64,000 bases of DNA, from the NCBI GenBank assembly GCA_900317745.1, contig ONHW01000001.1, positions 62,001-126,000 on the forward strand, read 5' to 3'. Below are positions 37,469 through 44,736 of this stretch, piece after piece. The position numbers and the translations under genes are program-made. The DNA comes from an uncultured Bacteroidales bacterium (lineage in GTDB: Bacteria; Bacteroidota; Bacteroidia; Bacteroidales; Paludibacteraceae). Below the pieces are notes generated by a model. That model was not told where the DNA came from and did not search any database. It worked only from the letters and a program-made list of their open reading frames with translations. The stretch's first letter is position 1; each line of letters starts with the position of its first letter.

Positions 37469-38920
37469 ATGGATACATCTGCAAATCATGACTTATTGCC
37501 CGGTAAATTTTCCGATGACACCGTTCGCGAGATTGTGACAGCCCAACGCCGTTTCTTCCGTACGGGTGCTACACTGCCGGTCAGCTGGCGTATCAAACAA
37601 CTCAAGCGTCTGAAAGAGGCCGTTCTGGCGCATGAGGCGGAGTTCATTCAGGCTTTGGCTGACGATCTCGGCCGCAGCGAGGTGGAAGCCTACCTGTGCG
37701 ATATAGGTCCGATAGTAGTGGAGATCAACGAGATGATTCGCGGTCTGCGCCGCTGGGCACGACCCGAAGTACACTTCAGCGGACTGATGTGTTTCCCGAG
37801 CATATTTACCAAGGTATATAAGATGCCCTACGGTGTGGCGCTGGTCATCAGCCCGTTCAACTTCCCTATCCTGCTTACAATTGGCGTTGTGGCGGCTGCT
37901 ATGTCGGGCGGTAACACCGTTGTTATCAAGTCCAGTTCAAAATCCGCAGCCAGCACGGCTGCACTCAAGCGGTTCTTTGCAGAGGTCTTTCCTCCGGAGT
38001 ATGTCACACTGATTGACGGAGGGCACGATATAGCGGATATCTGTCTGGCGCAGCGGTTTGACAAGATCTTCTACACCGGCTCGCCGGCTGTGGGCAAACA
38101 TGTGCTGACCGAAGCCGCGAAGAACCTCACACCTGTGGCTCTCGAACTGGGCGGTGAGACGGGCAACTGGTGCGTCATCCGCAAGGATGCCGACCTCAGG
38201 GATGCTGCACGAAAGATTGCGTTCTTCAAGCTCACCAATGCCGGACAGATCTGTATCAATATCAATCAGATAGCAGTTGCAGAAGAGGTAGCAGAAGCGT
38301 TCCTTAGCGAACTCAAGCAGGCGTTTGTCAGCCAGATCGGCGAGCACGCGGAGCGCAACCCCGAATATCCCAAACTCATCACCGTTGCCGCATACGACAA
38401 GTGTGCCAAACTGGCGGACGAGTACCGCGAGCGGATCATCTTCGGCGGCACAGGCGACAAACAGACGTGCAAGTATGCTCCTACGATTATCTACCCCGTG
38501 GATATCAACGAACCTATCGTGCAACAGGAGCTGTTCTGCCCGCTGCTGCCTGTCGTGCCGTACAAGGATGCGGAGATTGACAGCCTGATGGACACCATAG
38601 CCAATCGCGAACATCCGCTGGCAATGTACCTGTTCACAAGCGATATGCGCTGGGCTAACCGCGTGATGCAGACCCAGCAGTTCGGCGGAGGATGTATCAA
38701 CGAGGTTTGTATCCACATGATGGTCAAGGGCGTACCGTTCAACGGCACCGGTCACTCGGGTATGGGTGCATATCACGGCGAGTGGGGATTCCGCGAGTTC
38801 ACCCATCCGCAAACAGTGCTTCGCGGCAGCCGCTGGCTGAACCTGCCGCTGCGCGAACATCCCTACAGCGGCAAAGCAGGCAAACGGAAGATGTCGCTCT
38901 TGCGCCTGTTCGAACGGTAA
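37469..38920 (+). CDS. Aldehyde dehydrogenase, class 3-like
   Basis: The frame opens at 37394 inside the promoter; the ATG at 37469 (MDTSANHDLL), downstream of the -7 element, is used, giving 483 residues. Features of NAD(P)-dependent aldehyde dehydrogenases are the SPFNFPI and FTGSPAVGKHV nucleotide-binding motifs, the general base glutamate in ALELGGETG, and the nucleophile Cys262 in NAGQICIN. The end, EFTHPQTVL, and the basic hydrophobic tail resemble fatty-aldehyde (class 3) enzymes that sit on membranes. Substrate unknown. The ELGGETGNW variation from the usual ELGGKSP is mild. Confidence 0.92.
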   Translation: MDTSANHDLLPGKFSDDTVREIVTAQRRFFRTGATLPVSWRIKQLKRLKEAVLAHEAEFIQALADDLGRSEVEAYLCDIGPIVVEINEMIRGLRRWARPEVHFSGLMCFPSIFTKVYKMPYGVALVISPFNFPILLTIGVVAAAMSGGNTVVIKSSSKSAASTAALKRFFAEVFPPEYVTLIDGGHDIADICLAQRFDKIFYTGSPAVGKHVLTEAAKNLTPVALELGGETGNWCVIRKDADLRDAARKIAFFKLTNAGQICININQIAVAEEVAEAFLSELKQAFVSQIGEHAERNPEYPKLITVAAYDKCAKLADEYRERIIFGGTGDKQTCKYAPTIIYPVDINEPIVQQELFCPLLPVVPYKDAEIDSLMDTIANREHPLAMYLFTSDMRWANRVMQTQQFGGGCINEVCIHMMVKGVPFNGTGHSGMGAYHGEWGFREFTHPQTVLRGSRWLNLPLREHPYSGKAGKRKMSLLRLFER

Positions 38921-38967
38921 GATATAACAAAGCATTCCCTTATGTTTAACCCTAAAATAGTACAACA

Positions 38968-39630
38968 ATGGACAAACAAAAATCAGCTTTAACGATTAGT
39001 ATCATCGCGCTAATCATCAGTATCATTGCACTGTTGCTCGTATTGTGGCTGGGCTACGGCTGCTGCTCACAGTGCTGCAAGAAGTCACACGAATGCCCGC
39101 AGAAGGAAGAGCCTGCTGCTGCAGTTGTCGTTGAGAAGACGGAAGCCGAGCCCGCTCAGGCACCGATGGGCGAAGAGGTGATTGTCGAAACCGTCAAGCC
39201 GCACGAGGATGTGGTTGTCAAGAAAAAAGGCGGCGTTCAGTACATCGACCTCGGTCTGCCCAGTGGAACGCTGTGGGCTAACGTCAACGATGCCAATGGT
39301 CTGACCACGTACGAGGATGCTGTTGCCAAGTTCGGCAAGCAGCTGCCTACCAAGAAACAGTTCACCGAGCTCCGCGAGAAATGTGAGTGGCAGAACCTGA
39401 AGAACGGCGGTTACAAGGTGGTCGGTCCCAACGGCAATTACATCACCTTCCCGCTCACCGGTTTCATCAACTGCACCGGCGAGTTCCTCAACGCCAACAA
39501 GTTCGGCGACTACTGGACCTCAACCACCGATGGTACGGATGAGGCTTATCGCGTTGCGTTCAACGAGAAGAACATCATCATCGCTCTGCACCCGAAGTGC
39601 TACGCACGCGCTATCCGTCTGGTGAAGTAA
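38968..39630 (+). CDS. Membrane-anchored protein with YIDLGLPSGTLWA domain
   Basis: The protein has 220 residues. An N-terminal membrane helix (about residues 8-30, LTISIIALIISIIALLLVLW) is followed by a cysteine-rich stretch (GCCSQCCKK), an acidic proline-alanine linker, and then a domain beginning YIDLGLPSGTLWANVN and ending ARAIRLVK. That domain resembles the Fibrobacter succinogenes major paralogous type found in many Bacteroidales surface proteins; it folds as a compact beta unit with FGDYWTSTTD in the centre. Probably exposed on the outer side of the inner membrane. No function is known. It is followed by a strong terminator. Confidence 0.75.
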   Translation: MDKQKSALTISIIALIISIIALLLVLWLGYGCCSQCCKKSHECPQKEEPAAAVVVEKTEAEPAQAPMGEEVIVETVKPHEDVVVKKKGGVQYIDLGLPSGTLWANVNDANGLTTYEDAVAKFGKQLPTKKQFTELREKCEWQNLKNGGYKVVGPNGNYITFPLTGFINCTGEFLNANKFGDYWTSTTDGTDEAYRVAFNEKNIIIALHPKCYARAIRLVK

Positions 39631-39654
39631 TACAGCACGATTGCCAACTAACAG

Positions 39655-39681
39655 AAAGAGAGTCCGTCGGGACTCTCTTTT
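39655..39681 (+). terminator. Rho-independent terminator
   Basis: AAAGAGAGTCC and GGGACTCTCTTTT pair with a 3-base loop (GTC) and end in TTTT. It lies 24 bases after the stop codon at 39630 and marks the left edge of the second accessory island. Confidence 0.9.
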
Positions 39682-39925
39682 GTTGTATGTATTCCAATCG
39701 CCTGCACGCTCGCAGTCGTTTAATGCGCAGCATTGTCCTGCCGCGTAACTGCTCTTTGTCAGGTGCTCGGGGCGTCAGCGCTGAGTGGAAGGACCACCCT
39801 ATTCAGATGTTGACTTAGGGTCAAATTGATCTTTGACATCACTGATTTTAGGTTTAGCGAAAAATATCAGTTATTTCAAAGAACATTTTTTGAGTTTAAT
39901 GGGACAGCAGTGTTACGACACTTTG

Positions 39926-40085
39926 TTTATTGCGCCTGCATTTAATGCAGGTATTGCCTTTGCCGTCCTTCCAGCGTTCATTATGTTCGGATACTATCCG
40001 GACAGCGGCTCCATGCGAGCCGCCGATAGCGTCTATGCCTGGCATATGTATATGCCGTCCCATTACTTTCCCGTCAAATTTGTCA
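39926..40085 (+). repeat. Three-hairpin element, copy 1
   Basis: About 160 bases shared with 42127-42292 at roughly 85% identity. Hairpins: CCTGCAT/ATGCAGG (39935-39951); TGTTCGGAT/ATCCGGACA with a G-T pair (39984-40004); GGCATA/TATGCC (40041-40056). It could be a structured RNA, a recombination site or a decayed gene. Confidence 0.8.
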
Positions 40086-40112
40086 TTTTCTCAAACAATT
40101 CTTACTCCCAAA

Positions 40113-40144
40113 TTTGCATAATTCAAAAAATTTTCGTACCTTTG
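40113..40144 (+). promoter_or_regulatory. Promoter of the second AlbA_2 gene
   Basis: TTTG at 40113-40116 and TACCTTTG at 40137-40144 with a 20-base spacer. Confidence 0.8.
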
Positions 40145-40161
40145 CACCCGAATTGGGTGCA
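40145..40161 (+). promoter_or_regulatory. Hairpin at the transcript start
   Basis: GCACCC and GGGTGC pair around GAATT directly after the -7 element and 19 bases before the ATG at 40181. It resembles the hairpin in front of the TonB-dependent receptor at 8064-8089, which also starts with the CACCCG sequence on its own strand. Confidence 0.55.
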
Positions 40162-40180
40162 TGACACAAAATAATAAAAA

Positions 40181-41647
40181 ATGACACAAGAGGAATTAAA
40201 ACAGATTACAAGTCAAAGCGAAAGACGTACGATTGAGTATAAGGAAGCATGGAGCGAGTTGCCAAGCAACTTGTTCGAGACGGTTTGTGCTTTTCTTAAT
40301 CGCGACGGTGGTGTCATTGTATTGGGCGCGCACAATGACGGTACGATTACGGAGGGTGTTAATCCTCGTGCCATAGACCAGATGTGCAAGAATATCGCCA
40401 ATATCAGCAATAACGTCGAACAACTCAAACCATCCTTCCTGTTGCAACCGGAAATAGTGGACATACATGAATCGTTATCCGCCAACAACAAAACACAAGT
40501 GATTGTCATTCAAGTTCCGGCAAGTAGTCAAGCGCATCGATTCAAAAACAAGTTCTTCGATCGTAGTGTTGATGGCGATTTTGAACTCCGAACAGATGCT
40601 GAGATAAGTGCATTGTATCTGCGCAAAAGCACGCTATACACGGAAAATACTATCTTTCCGTATCTACGTATTGAGGACTTCAAACATGGTATTGTTAACA
40701 AAGCTCGAAATCTCATTCATAGCATGCGTGAGAACCACCCATGGCTGGAACTGGATGATATGGAACTCTTCAGGCAAGCCAACTTGTACAGACGCGATGT
40801 CCGTACAGGAGAAGAAGGGTTTACACTCGCCGCGTTGATGTTGTTTGGTAAGGACGAGGTTATCCAAAGCGCACTGCCATACTACAAGATTGATTGCGTG
40901 CTTCGTCGCGTGAATACGGATCGCTATGACGACCGTTTTACTTCGTTTGGCAATATTATTGATGGCTATTCGGAGTTGATGAGTTTCTTTGAACGCTATT
41001 TCCCGGATACATTCTATATGGAGGGAGACCAACGTGTTTCGCTACGCAATAAGGTTTTCCGTGAAGTAGTATCTAATATGCTCATTCATCGCGAGTATCT
41101 CAATCCTTCCATTTCATTGATTGACATTCGCCAAGACCATGTTCTAATACAAAATGCGAATCGTCCTTTGCGTGCTGGTGTTATCACTCCGGACAACTAC
41201 ACACCTCATCCTAAAAATCCGCACTTGGCGAACTTCTTTGTGCAGATGGGACGTGCAGAGCACCTTGGTACAGGTGTGCGCAACTTATACCATTACGCGC
41301 CAATCTATCTCGGATCTGAACCCACCATCACAGATGATGACATGTTCCGTATCCGTCTGAATATCGCAGAATCCAAACGTGCCGAATTAGCAATATCGGC
41401 TACGGAAAGCACTACGGATAGTTCGGAGAAAACTAGGGAAAAAACTAGGGAGAAAACTAGGGAGAAAACTAGGGAGAAAATCATACAGGCTGTTAAAGAA
41501 AATCCCGTGATAACTACTAATGGTCTTGCAAAAACCCTCGGAATCACTGTAAAAGGGGTAGAATGGCAAATCAAGGATCTTAAATCTCGTGGCATCATCC
41601 GTCGTGTTGGACCCGCTAAAGGCGGTCATTGGGAGATAATTGAGTAG
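40181..41647 (+). CDS. AlbA_2 (RecG-like) ATP-binding/DNA-binding protein
   Basis: The protein has 488 residues. The AlbA_2 domain is at about residues 10-145 (RRTIEYKEAWSELPSNLFETVCAFLNRDGGVIVLGA). The central part is of the HATPase_c_4 kind (REVVSNMLIHREYLNPSISLIDI, HLGTGVRNLYHYAPIY). A linker made of four KTRE units (12-bp DNA repeats) leads to a C-terminal winged helix (ENPVITTNGLAKTLGITVKGVEWQIKDLKSRG). It has the same domain order as the protein at 13667-15007 but low identity. Likely a regulator or a defence-associated protein; role not established. It opens the second island and is separated from the nine-gene operon by about 1 kb of non-coding DNA. Confidence 0.82.
   Translation: MTQEELKQITSQSERRTIEYKEAWSELPSNLFETVCAFLNRDGGVIVLGAHNDGTITEGVNPRAIDQMCKNIANISNNVEQLKPSFLLQPEIVDIHESLSANNKTQVIVIQVPASSQAHRFKNKFFDRSVDGDFELRTDAEISALYLRKSTLYTENTIFPYLRIEDFKHGIVNKARNLIHSMRENHPWLELDDMELFRQANLYRRDVRTGEEGFTLAALMLFGKDEVIQSALPYYKIDCVLRRVNTDRYDDRFTSFGNIIDGYSELMSFFERYFPDTFYMEGDQRVSLRNKVFREVVSNMLIHREYLNPSISLIDIRQDHVLIQNANRPLRAGVITPDNYTPHPKNPHLANFFVQMGRAEHLGTGVRNLYHYAPIYLGSEPTITDDDMFRIRLNIAESKRAELAISATESTTDSSEKTREKTREKTREKTREKIIQAVKENPVITTNGLAKTLGITVKGVEWQIKDLKSRGIIRRVGPAKGGHWEIIE
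41429..41476 (+). repeat. Four 12-bp tandem repeats in the AlbA_2 linker
   Basis: Units AAAACTAGGGAR at 41429, 41441, 41453 and 41465 encode the KTRE repeats. The 12-bp length keeps the reading frame, so copy changes would vary the linker length, not switch the gene off. Confidence 0.9.
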
Positions 41648-41736
41648 AATTGTCGGAATGGAGCAAGAGAAGGATTAAAATAGATTTGGTACACGCGTAC
41701 CGAAATTAGTACGATGCCTCTCTACCTTGCAAATAT

Positions 41737-41765
41737 TTTGCATATGTCAAAAAAATGTACCTTTG
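41737..41765 (+). promoter_or_regulatory. Promoter without an obvious gene
   Basis: TTTG at 41737-41740 and TACCTTTG at 41758-41765; the spacer is 17 bases, shorter than usual. The DNA downstream is non-coding and rich in inverted repeats, so the product may be an RNA. Confidence 0.55.
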
Positions 41766-41771
41766 CCATAT

Positions 41772-42120
41772 ATCTGAGCGCTGGTCAATAATTGCACATC
41801 AAACATCCCACTAGTTCCATTTTGGAACGTATGGGTCAGCAACCAATTTAAAGTACATGCGCCTATTTTATGAGGCATGGAAAATGTTGGATGCAAACTT
41901 GTCAGTCGCAACTGACGAATCACAATCGACAATTGTGATTGTCGCATCCTCTCAAGAATCGTCCGTTGCAACTGACGAATGTTCGATGGCATCAATGCCG
42001 CTATGCGCATCGCCGGATATTGCTAAGCTCCGGCCTAATTGCATTTTCCCCTTCGGGCGTATACTTACGCCCGATTGTCACTTTGTTTACATCACTTTGT
42101 TCCGTCACTTTGTTTAAGTC
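41772..42120 (+). ncRNA. Candidate structured RNA downstream of the orphan promoter
   Basis: Inverted repeats follow one another: CCCA..GTTCCA/TGGAAC..TGGG (41807-41835), GTCAGT/ACTGAC (41901-41916), AATCACAAT/ATTGTGATT (41918-41940), GCCGGA/TCCGGC (42012-42034) and GGGCGTA/TACGCCC (42055-42072). Boundaries are guesses: the start follows the promoter and no terminator is seen. It could instead be decayed mobile DNA. Confidence 0.35.
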
Positions 42121-42126
42121 ACTTCG

Positions 42127-42292
42127 TTTATTGCGCCTGCATTTGATGCAGGCATCGGCTTTGCCGTCCTTCACAGCGTTCATTACGTTCGGATACTATC
42201 CGGACAGCGGATCCATGAGAGCCGCCGATAGCGTCTATGCCTCGCATATTTATATGCCCTCCCCTTGCTTTCCGTTAAAATTTGTACTTTCT
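42127..42292 (+). repeat. Three-hairpin element, copy 2
   Basis: Matches 39926-40085. Hairpin 1 is GCCTGCAT/ATGCAGGC with a changed loop (TTG for TTA); hairpin 2 is GTTCGGAT/ATCCGGAC, unchanged in the stem; hairpin 3 is shortened to GCATA/TATGC. One extra base (42170 area, CTTCACAG against CTTCCAG) breaks the frame that is open in copy 1. Confidence 0.8.
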
Positions 42293-42323
42293 TGCATATA
42301 TTTTATGTATTTTTAGGATTTCA

Positions 42324-42355
42324 TTTGCAAAAGTCATATATTTTTCGTAACTTTG
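42324..42355 (+). promoter_or_regulatory. Promoter of the structured leader and nine-gene operon
   Basis: TTTG at 42324-42327 and TAACTTTG at 42348-42355 with a 20-base spacer. It is the only consensus promoter I see for the operon at 42644-51075. Confidence 0.8.
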
Positions 42356-42356
42356 T

Positions 42357-42620
42357 AGCGTCTTTCCCGAAAGGGACTGACAAAAGACATAATAACAGCG
42401 TTTATTGACGCTTTGTTCTTGGCATCTCTGAATTCGGAAAATTCTCTAAATACTGTCAAGGCAATGCAACAATGAATGCCTGCTTGTATATTCGTACACA
42501 CATCTTAGGGTGTGTTGTATCTAATATACGGTGTGGCTTCGGTGTTGCTTGACCTACAGTATGCGGCACTTTCCGAAGCCAAGAGATGCGGGACAAGTAA
42601 CATTGAAGCCCGCTTTTTTT
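42357..42620 (+). ncRNA. Candidate structured RNA or leader ending in a terminator-like hairpin
   Basis: From the predicted transcript start the sequence can fold as: GTCTTT/AAAGAC enclosing CCC-GAAA-GGG with a GNRA loop (42360-42388); AGCGT/ACGCT (about 42397-42412); nested GTATATT/AATATAC (42486-42529) and ACACAC/GTGTGT (42496-42515); a long stem GGCTTCGG/CCGAAGCC (42535-42580) continued inside by GTGTTGC/GCGGCAC; and GCGGG/CCCGC (42588-42613) followed by seven T. This layout fits an RNA gene or an attenuator leader. No known riboswitch consensus was recognised; a Bacteroidales-specific RNA family such as Bacteroidales-1 is a possibility that only an Rfam search can settle. Confidence 0.6.
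42588..42620 (+). terminator. Terminator-like hairpin upstream of the nine-gene operon
   Basis: GCGGG and CCCGC pair around a 16-base loop and are followed by TTTTTTT. It lies 24 bases before the ATG at 42644, so it would either end an RNA gene or attenuate the operon. Confidence 0.55.
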
Positions 42621-42643
42621 ATATAAATAAATGTATTGTAGGT

Positions 42644-43108
42644 ATGAAAGCAACAATTCAAGAGACCGCAAAAGAATTGGTTTCACGCAAGGAGTATCCT
42701 GAGGTTATTAAAGCTGCCCTCCAACTGATTGTGGAGGGGCAGATGAATTCTCTGGCTTTGAATGAAATTTTGTCAGAGAATGGAATTCGCCGAATTACAG
42801 ACATCAAGGACAAAACACTTGACGTTATACTTGATTATGCAGATATTATTTTGGAGGATGACACCATTAGTCAAGAAGAGTTAACCAATCTTCAAATGCT
42901 TAAAATATTCTTTCATGTCGAAGAAGGTGATTTTCAGAAAAACTACAAGTTCAAGCGTGTAGAGAACATAATAATACGTCAACTTGAAAAATTATATGCT
43001 GATAATGTGCTCGAATATTATGAGGAACTGCATCAAAGTGAACTGCAGGGGGTATTCGGCATGGGACATGATGAATATATGTCAATTGTAAAAAAAGTAG
43101 CAAAATGA
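42644..43108 (+). CDS. Helical TerB-like protein
   Basis: The frame is open back to 42512, through the structured leader, but the ATG at 42644 (MKATIQETAKELVSRKEYPE) follows the terminator-like hairpin and gives 154 residues. The central part, DYADIILEDDTISQEELTNLQMLKIFFHVEEGDF, has the acidic DxTISxEE pattern of TerB-like domains, which are linked with membrane stress and phage resistance. The rest is helical (NIIIRQLEKLYADNVLEYYEEL). Its stop overlaps the start of the channel gene (ATGA). First gene of the nine-gene operon. The TerB assignment is a resemblance, not a firm match. Confidence 0.6.
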   Translation: MKATIQETAKELVSRKEYPEVIKAALQLIVEGQMNSLALNEILSENGIRRITDIKDKTLDVILDYADIILEDDTISQEELTNLQMLKIFFHVEEGDFQKNYKFKRVENIIIRQLEKLYADNVLEYYEELHQSELQGVFGMGHDEYMSIVKKVAK

Positions 43109-43839
43109 ATTCATGGCGCTGTAAAATATACGACATGACGGAAACAGGAAACTCCTCAATCATTAGCAAAATATATGATTGGGCGATGTTGTTTTTTATT
43201 ATCCTTAGTATTATACCTCTTGCTTTTCGTGAGCAAAATATATGGTTTGAATGGTTCGACAAGGTGTCCGTATCTATATTCATTATAGATTACATGTTAC
43301 GATGGATAACGGCCGATATGCGAATGCCGAACCGACCTAAACTTGCGGCATTTCTCACTTATCCGTTTACAACTTTTGCGATCATAGATTTGTTGTCAAT
43401 TTTGCCGTCAATCATTGTACTAAACAAGGCATTCAAGTTATTCCGTATTACGCGTCTGTTCAAGATTTTGCGCGTGTTCAAATTCATTCGTTATTCAAAG
43501 AATGTGCAAATCTTGTTTAAGGTACTACGTAAAGAACGTCATATATTGTTTACCGTATTCTGGATAGCCCTGTTCTATATCATCATAACAGCACTGATCA
43601 TGTTCAATGTAGAAGAATCAGCAATGTTTGAAGATTTCTTTGATGCTCTTTATTGGGCAACAACGACATTGACTACAGTAGGCTATGGTGATATATACCC
43701 CGCAACTGATATGGGGCGAATAATAAGTATGCTTTCTGCTATTCTTGGAGTAGCTGTAATTGCTTTGCCGTCAGGTGTAATCACCGCAAGCTACTTGGAA
43801 GAATTGCGCGAAGCAAAGAAAGAAGACAAAACAATATAA
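43105..43839 (+). CDS. Voltage-gated-type potassium channel
   Basis: This 244-residue protein has six membrane segments. The fourth carries regularly spaced positive residues (FRITRLFKILRVFKFIRYSK), as in voltage sensors, and the pore loop has the potassium filter TVGYGD (residues 191-196) between the fifth and sixth segments (WIALFYIIITALIMF and LSAILGVAVIALPSGVIT). It is therefore a Kv-like bacterial channel of the inner membrane. The start overlaps the preceding gene; an internal ATG at 43135 is possible. It may change membrane potential in response to a signal from its operon partners; that is inference. Confidence 0.9.
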   Translation: MNSWRCKIYDMTETGNSSIISKIYDWAMLFFIILSIIPLAFREQNIWFEWFDKVSVSIFIIDYMLRWITADMRMPNRPKLAAFLTYPFTTFAIIDLLSILPSIIVLNKAFKLFRITRLFKILRVFKFIRYSKNVQILFKVLRKERHILFTVFWIALFYIIITALIMFNVEESAMFEDFFDALYWATTTLTTVGYGDIYPATDMGRIISMLSAILGVAVIALPSGVITASYLEELREAKKEDKTI

Positions 43840-43849
43840 CATAACTATC

Positions 43850-44710
43850 ATGAAAAGAATTCTATTAACTTTAGCAATATGCCTATGTGGTATTGCTATG
43901 TTTGCTCAAAAGACATTTAGTAGCGAAAATTTTACCACCGAAACAGTAGACGAATTTGGAGATAAAACAGGGGAGATAAAAGTAGGTATAATAGCAAAAG
44001 GCTACTTCTCTAATTCCGCAACTACTAACTCCTGCGCAAAGTTTATGATTTCTTTTAAGAAAAAATCGTCGTGGTACGACTTATATGAATATTGCAATAA
44101 TCATGCTAGTAAAGATGAGTTCTACACGACATTTGAAGGAGTTGCAACAGGTGAAATTGTTAAGGCGACATATTTTGTGCCAACAGCTTTTCTTAATTTG
44201 TGCCGCGAAAATGATACTATAAAAGTAAAATTGAAAGATGCTTCAGAATATGGTTCTACTTCTGCGGTATTCAAATTATTTCATTGTAAAGCCTTTTATC
44301 AAAGTTATATCAAAACATTCGGAACTGTTGAGCAAAAGAAATATTTACTATATGATAGTTATGTCAATCTATACAACATTCCTCTTGATCCCTATGACAA
44401 ATTTCCCCCATTAGATAATCCCTGCATCGGATTTTGGAAGAAATCTCGCTTCCTTAATGATTATATAAATTTTAGTGGGAAATTCAAGAACGGAGATAAT
44501 CTTTCTGTAAATTGCAATGAAGTAAAAATTGATGGGGAAATCGTGAAACGAGAAGATAAAACTTTTTACTCTGTGGATTTTAATGATTTTATGAGTAAAT
44601 TCCATACTGGAGCTATAATCGAAGTTTTTCACAAAGATAAAAACATAAGTGAAATTTTCGAGGTATCATCGGAAGAATACGAGATGGTTACTAACTTTTT
44701 CAACCATTAA
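43850..44710 (+). CDS. Secreted protein of unknown family
   Basis: The protein has 286 residues with a clear signal peptide (MKRILLTLAICLCGIAMFAQ), so it should be periplasmic or exported. The rest is mixed beta and alpha with several cysteines and no motif I recognise. A repeated theme of short basic-acidic strands (GKFKNGDNLSVNCNEVKIDG) suggests a beta-rich fold. It starts 10 bases after the channel gene and ends 26 bases before the AAA+ gene, so it belongs to the operon. It may be a binding partner or substrate of the system. Confidence 0.7.
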   Translation: MKRILLTLAICLCGIAMFAQKTFSSENFTTETVDEFGDKTGEIKVGIIAKGYFSNSATTNSCAKFMISFKKKSSWYDLYEYCNNHASKDEFYTTFEGVATGEIVKATYFVPTAFLNLCRENDTIKVKLKDASEYGSTSAVFKLFHCKAFYQSYIKTFGTVEQKKYLLYDSYVNLYNIPLDPYDKFPPLDNPCIGFWKKSRFLNDYINFSGKFKNGDNLSVNCNEVKIDGEIVKREDKTFYSVDFNDFMSKFHTGAIIEVFHKDKNISEIFEVSSEEYEMVTNFFNH

Positions 44711-44736
44711 GTAGAAAGAATACAAGTACAAAAATA

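Larger units (their letters stand above)
39682..40180. other. Non-coding region before the second AlbA_2 gene
   Basis: It contains copy 1 of the three-hairpin element (39926-40085), a promoter (40113-40144) and a hairpin at the transcript start (40145-40161). A 113-codon frame (39833-40174) overlaps the element; the same frame is broken in copy 2, so I do not call it a gene. The first 240 bases (39682-39925) show nothing recognisable. Confidence 0.6.
41648..42643. other. Hairpin-rich non-coding region before the nine-gene operon
   Basis: This 1-kb stretch has no convincing gene. In order it holds an orphan promoter (41737-41765), many perfect short inverted repeats (41807-42072), copy 2 of the three-hairpin element (42127-42292), a second promoter (42324-42355) and a probable structured RNA (42361-42620). 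Short open frames cross it but have no recognisable domains and are interrupted between repeat copies. Confidence 0.75.

Noticed and set aside
39833-40174. 113-codon open frame over the three-hairpin element
   Set aside because: The frame runs into the promoter and start region of the next gene, and copy 2 of the element has a one-base insertion that breaks it. Kept as a caution in the finding on the element.
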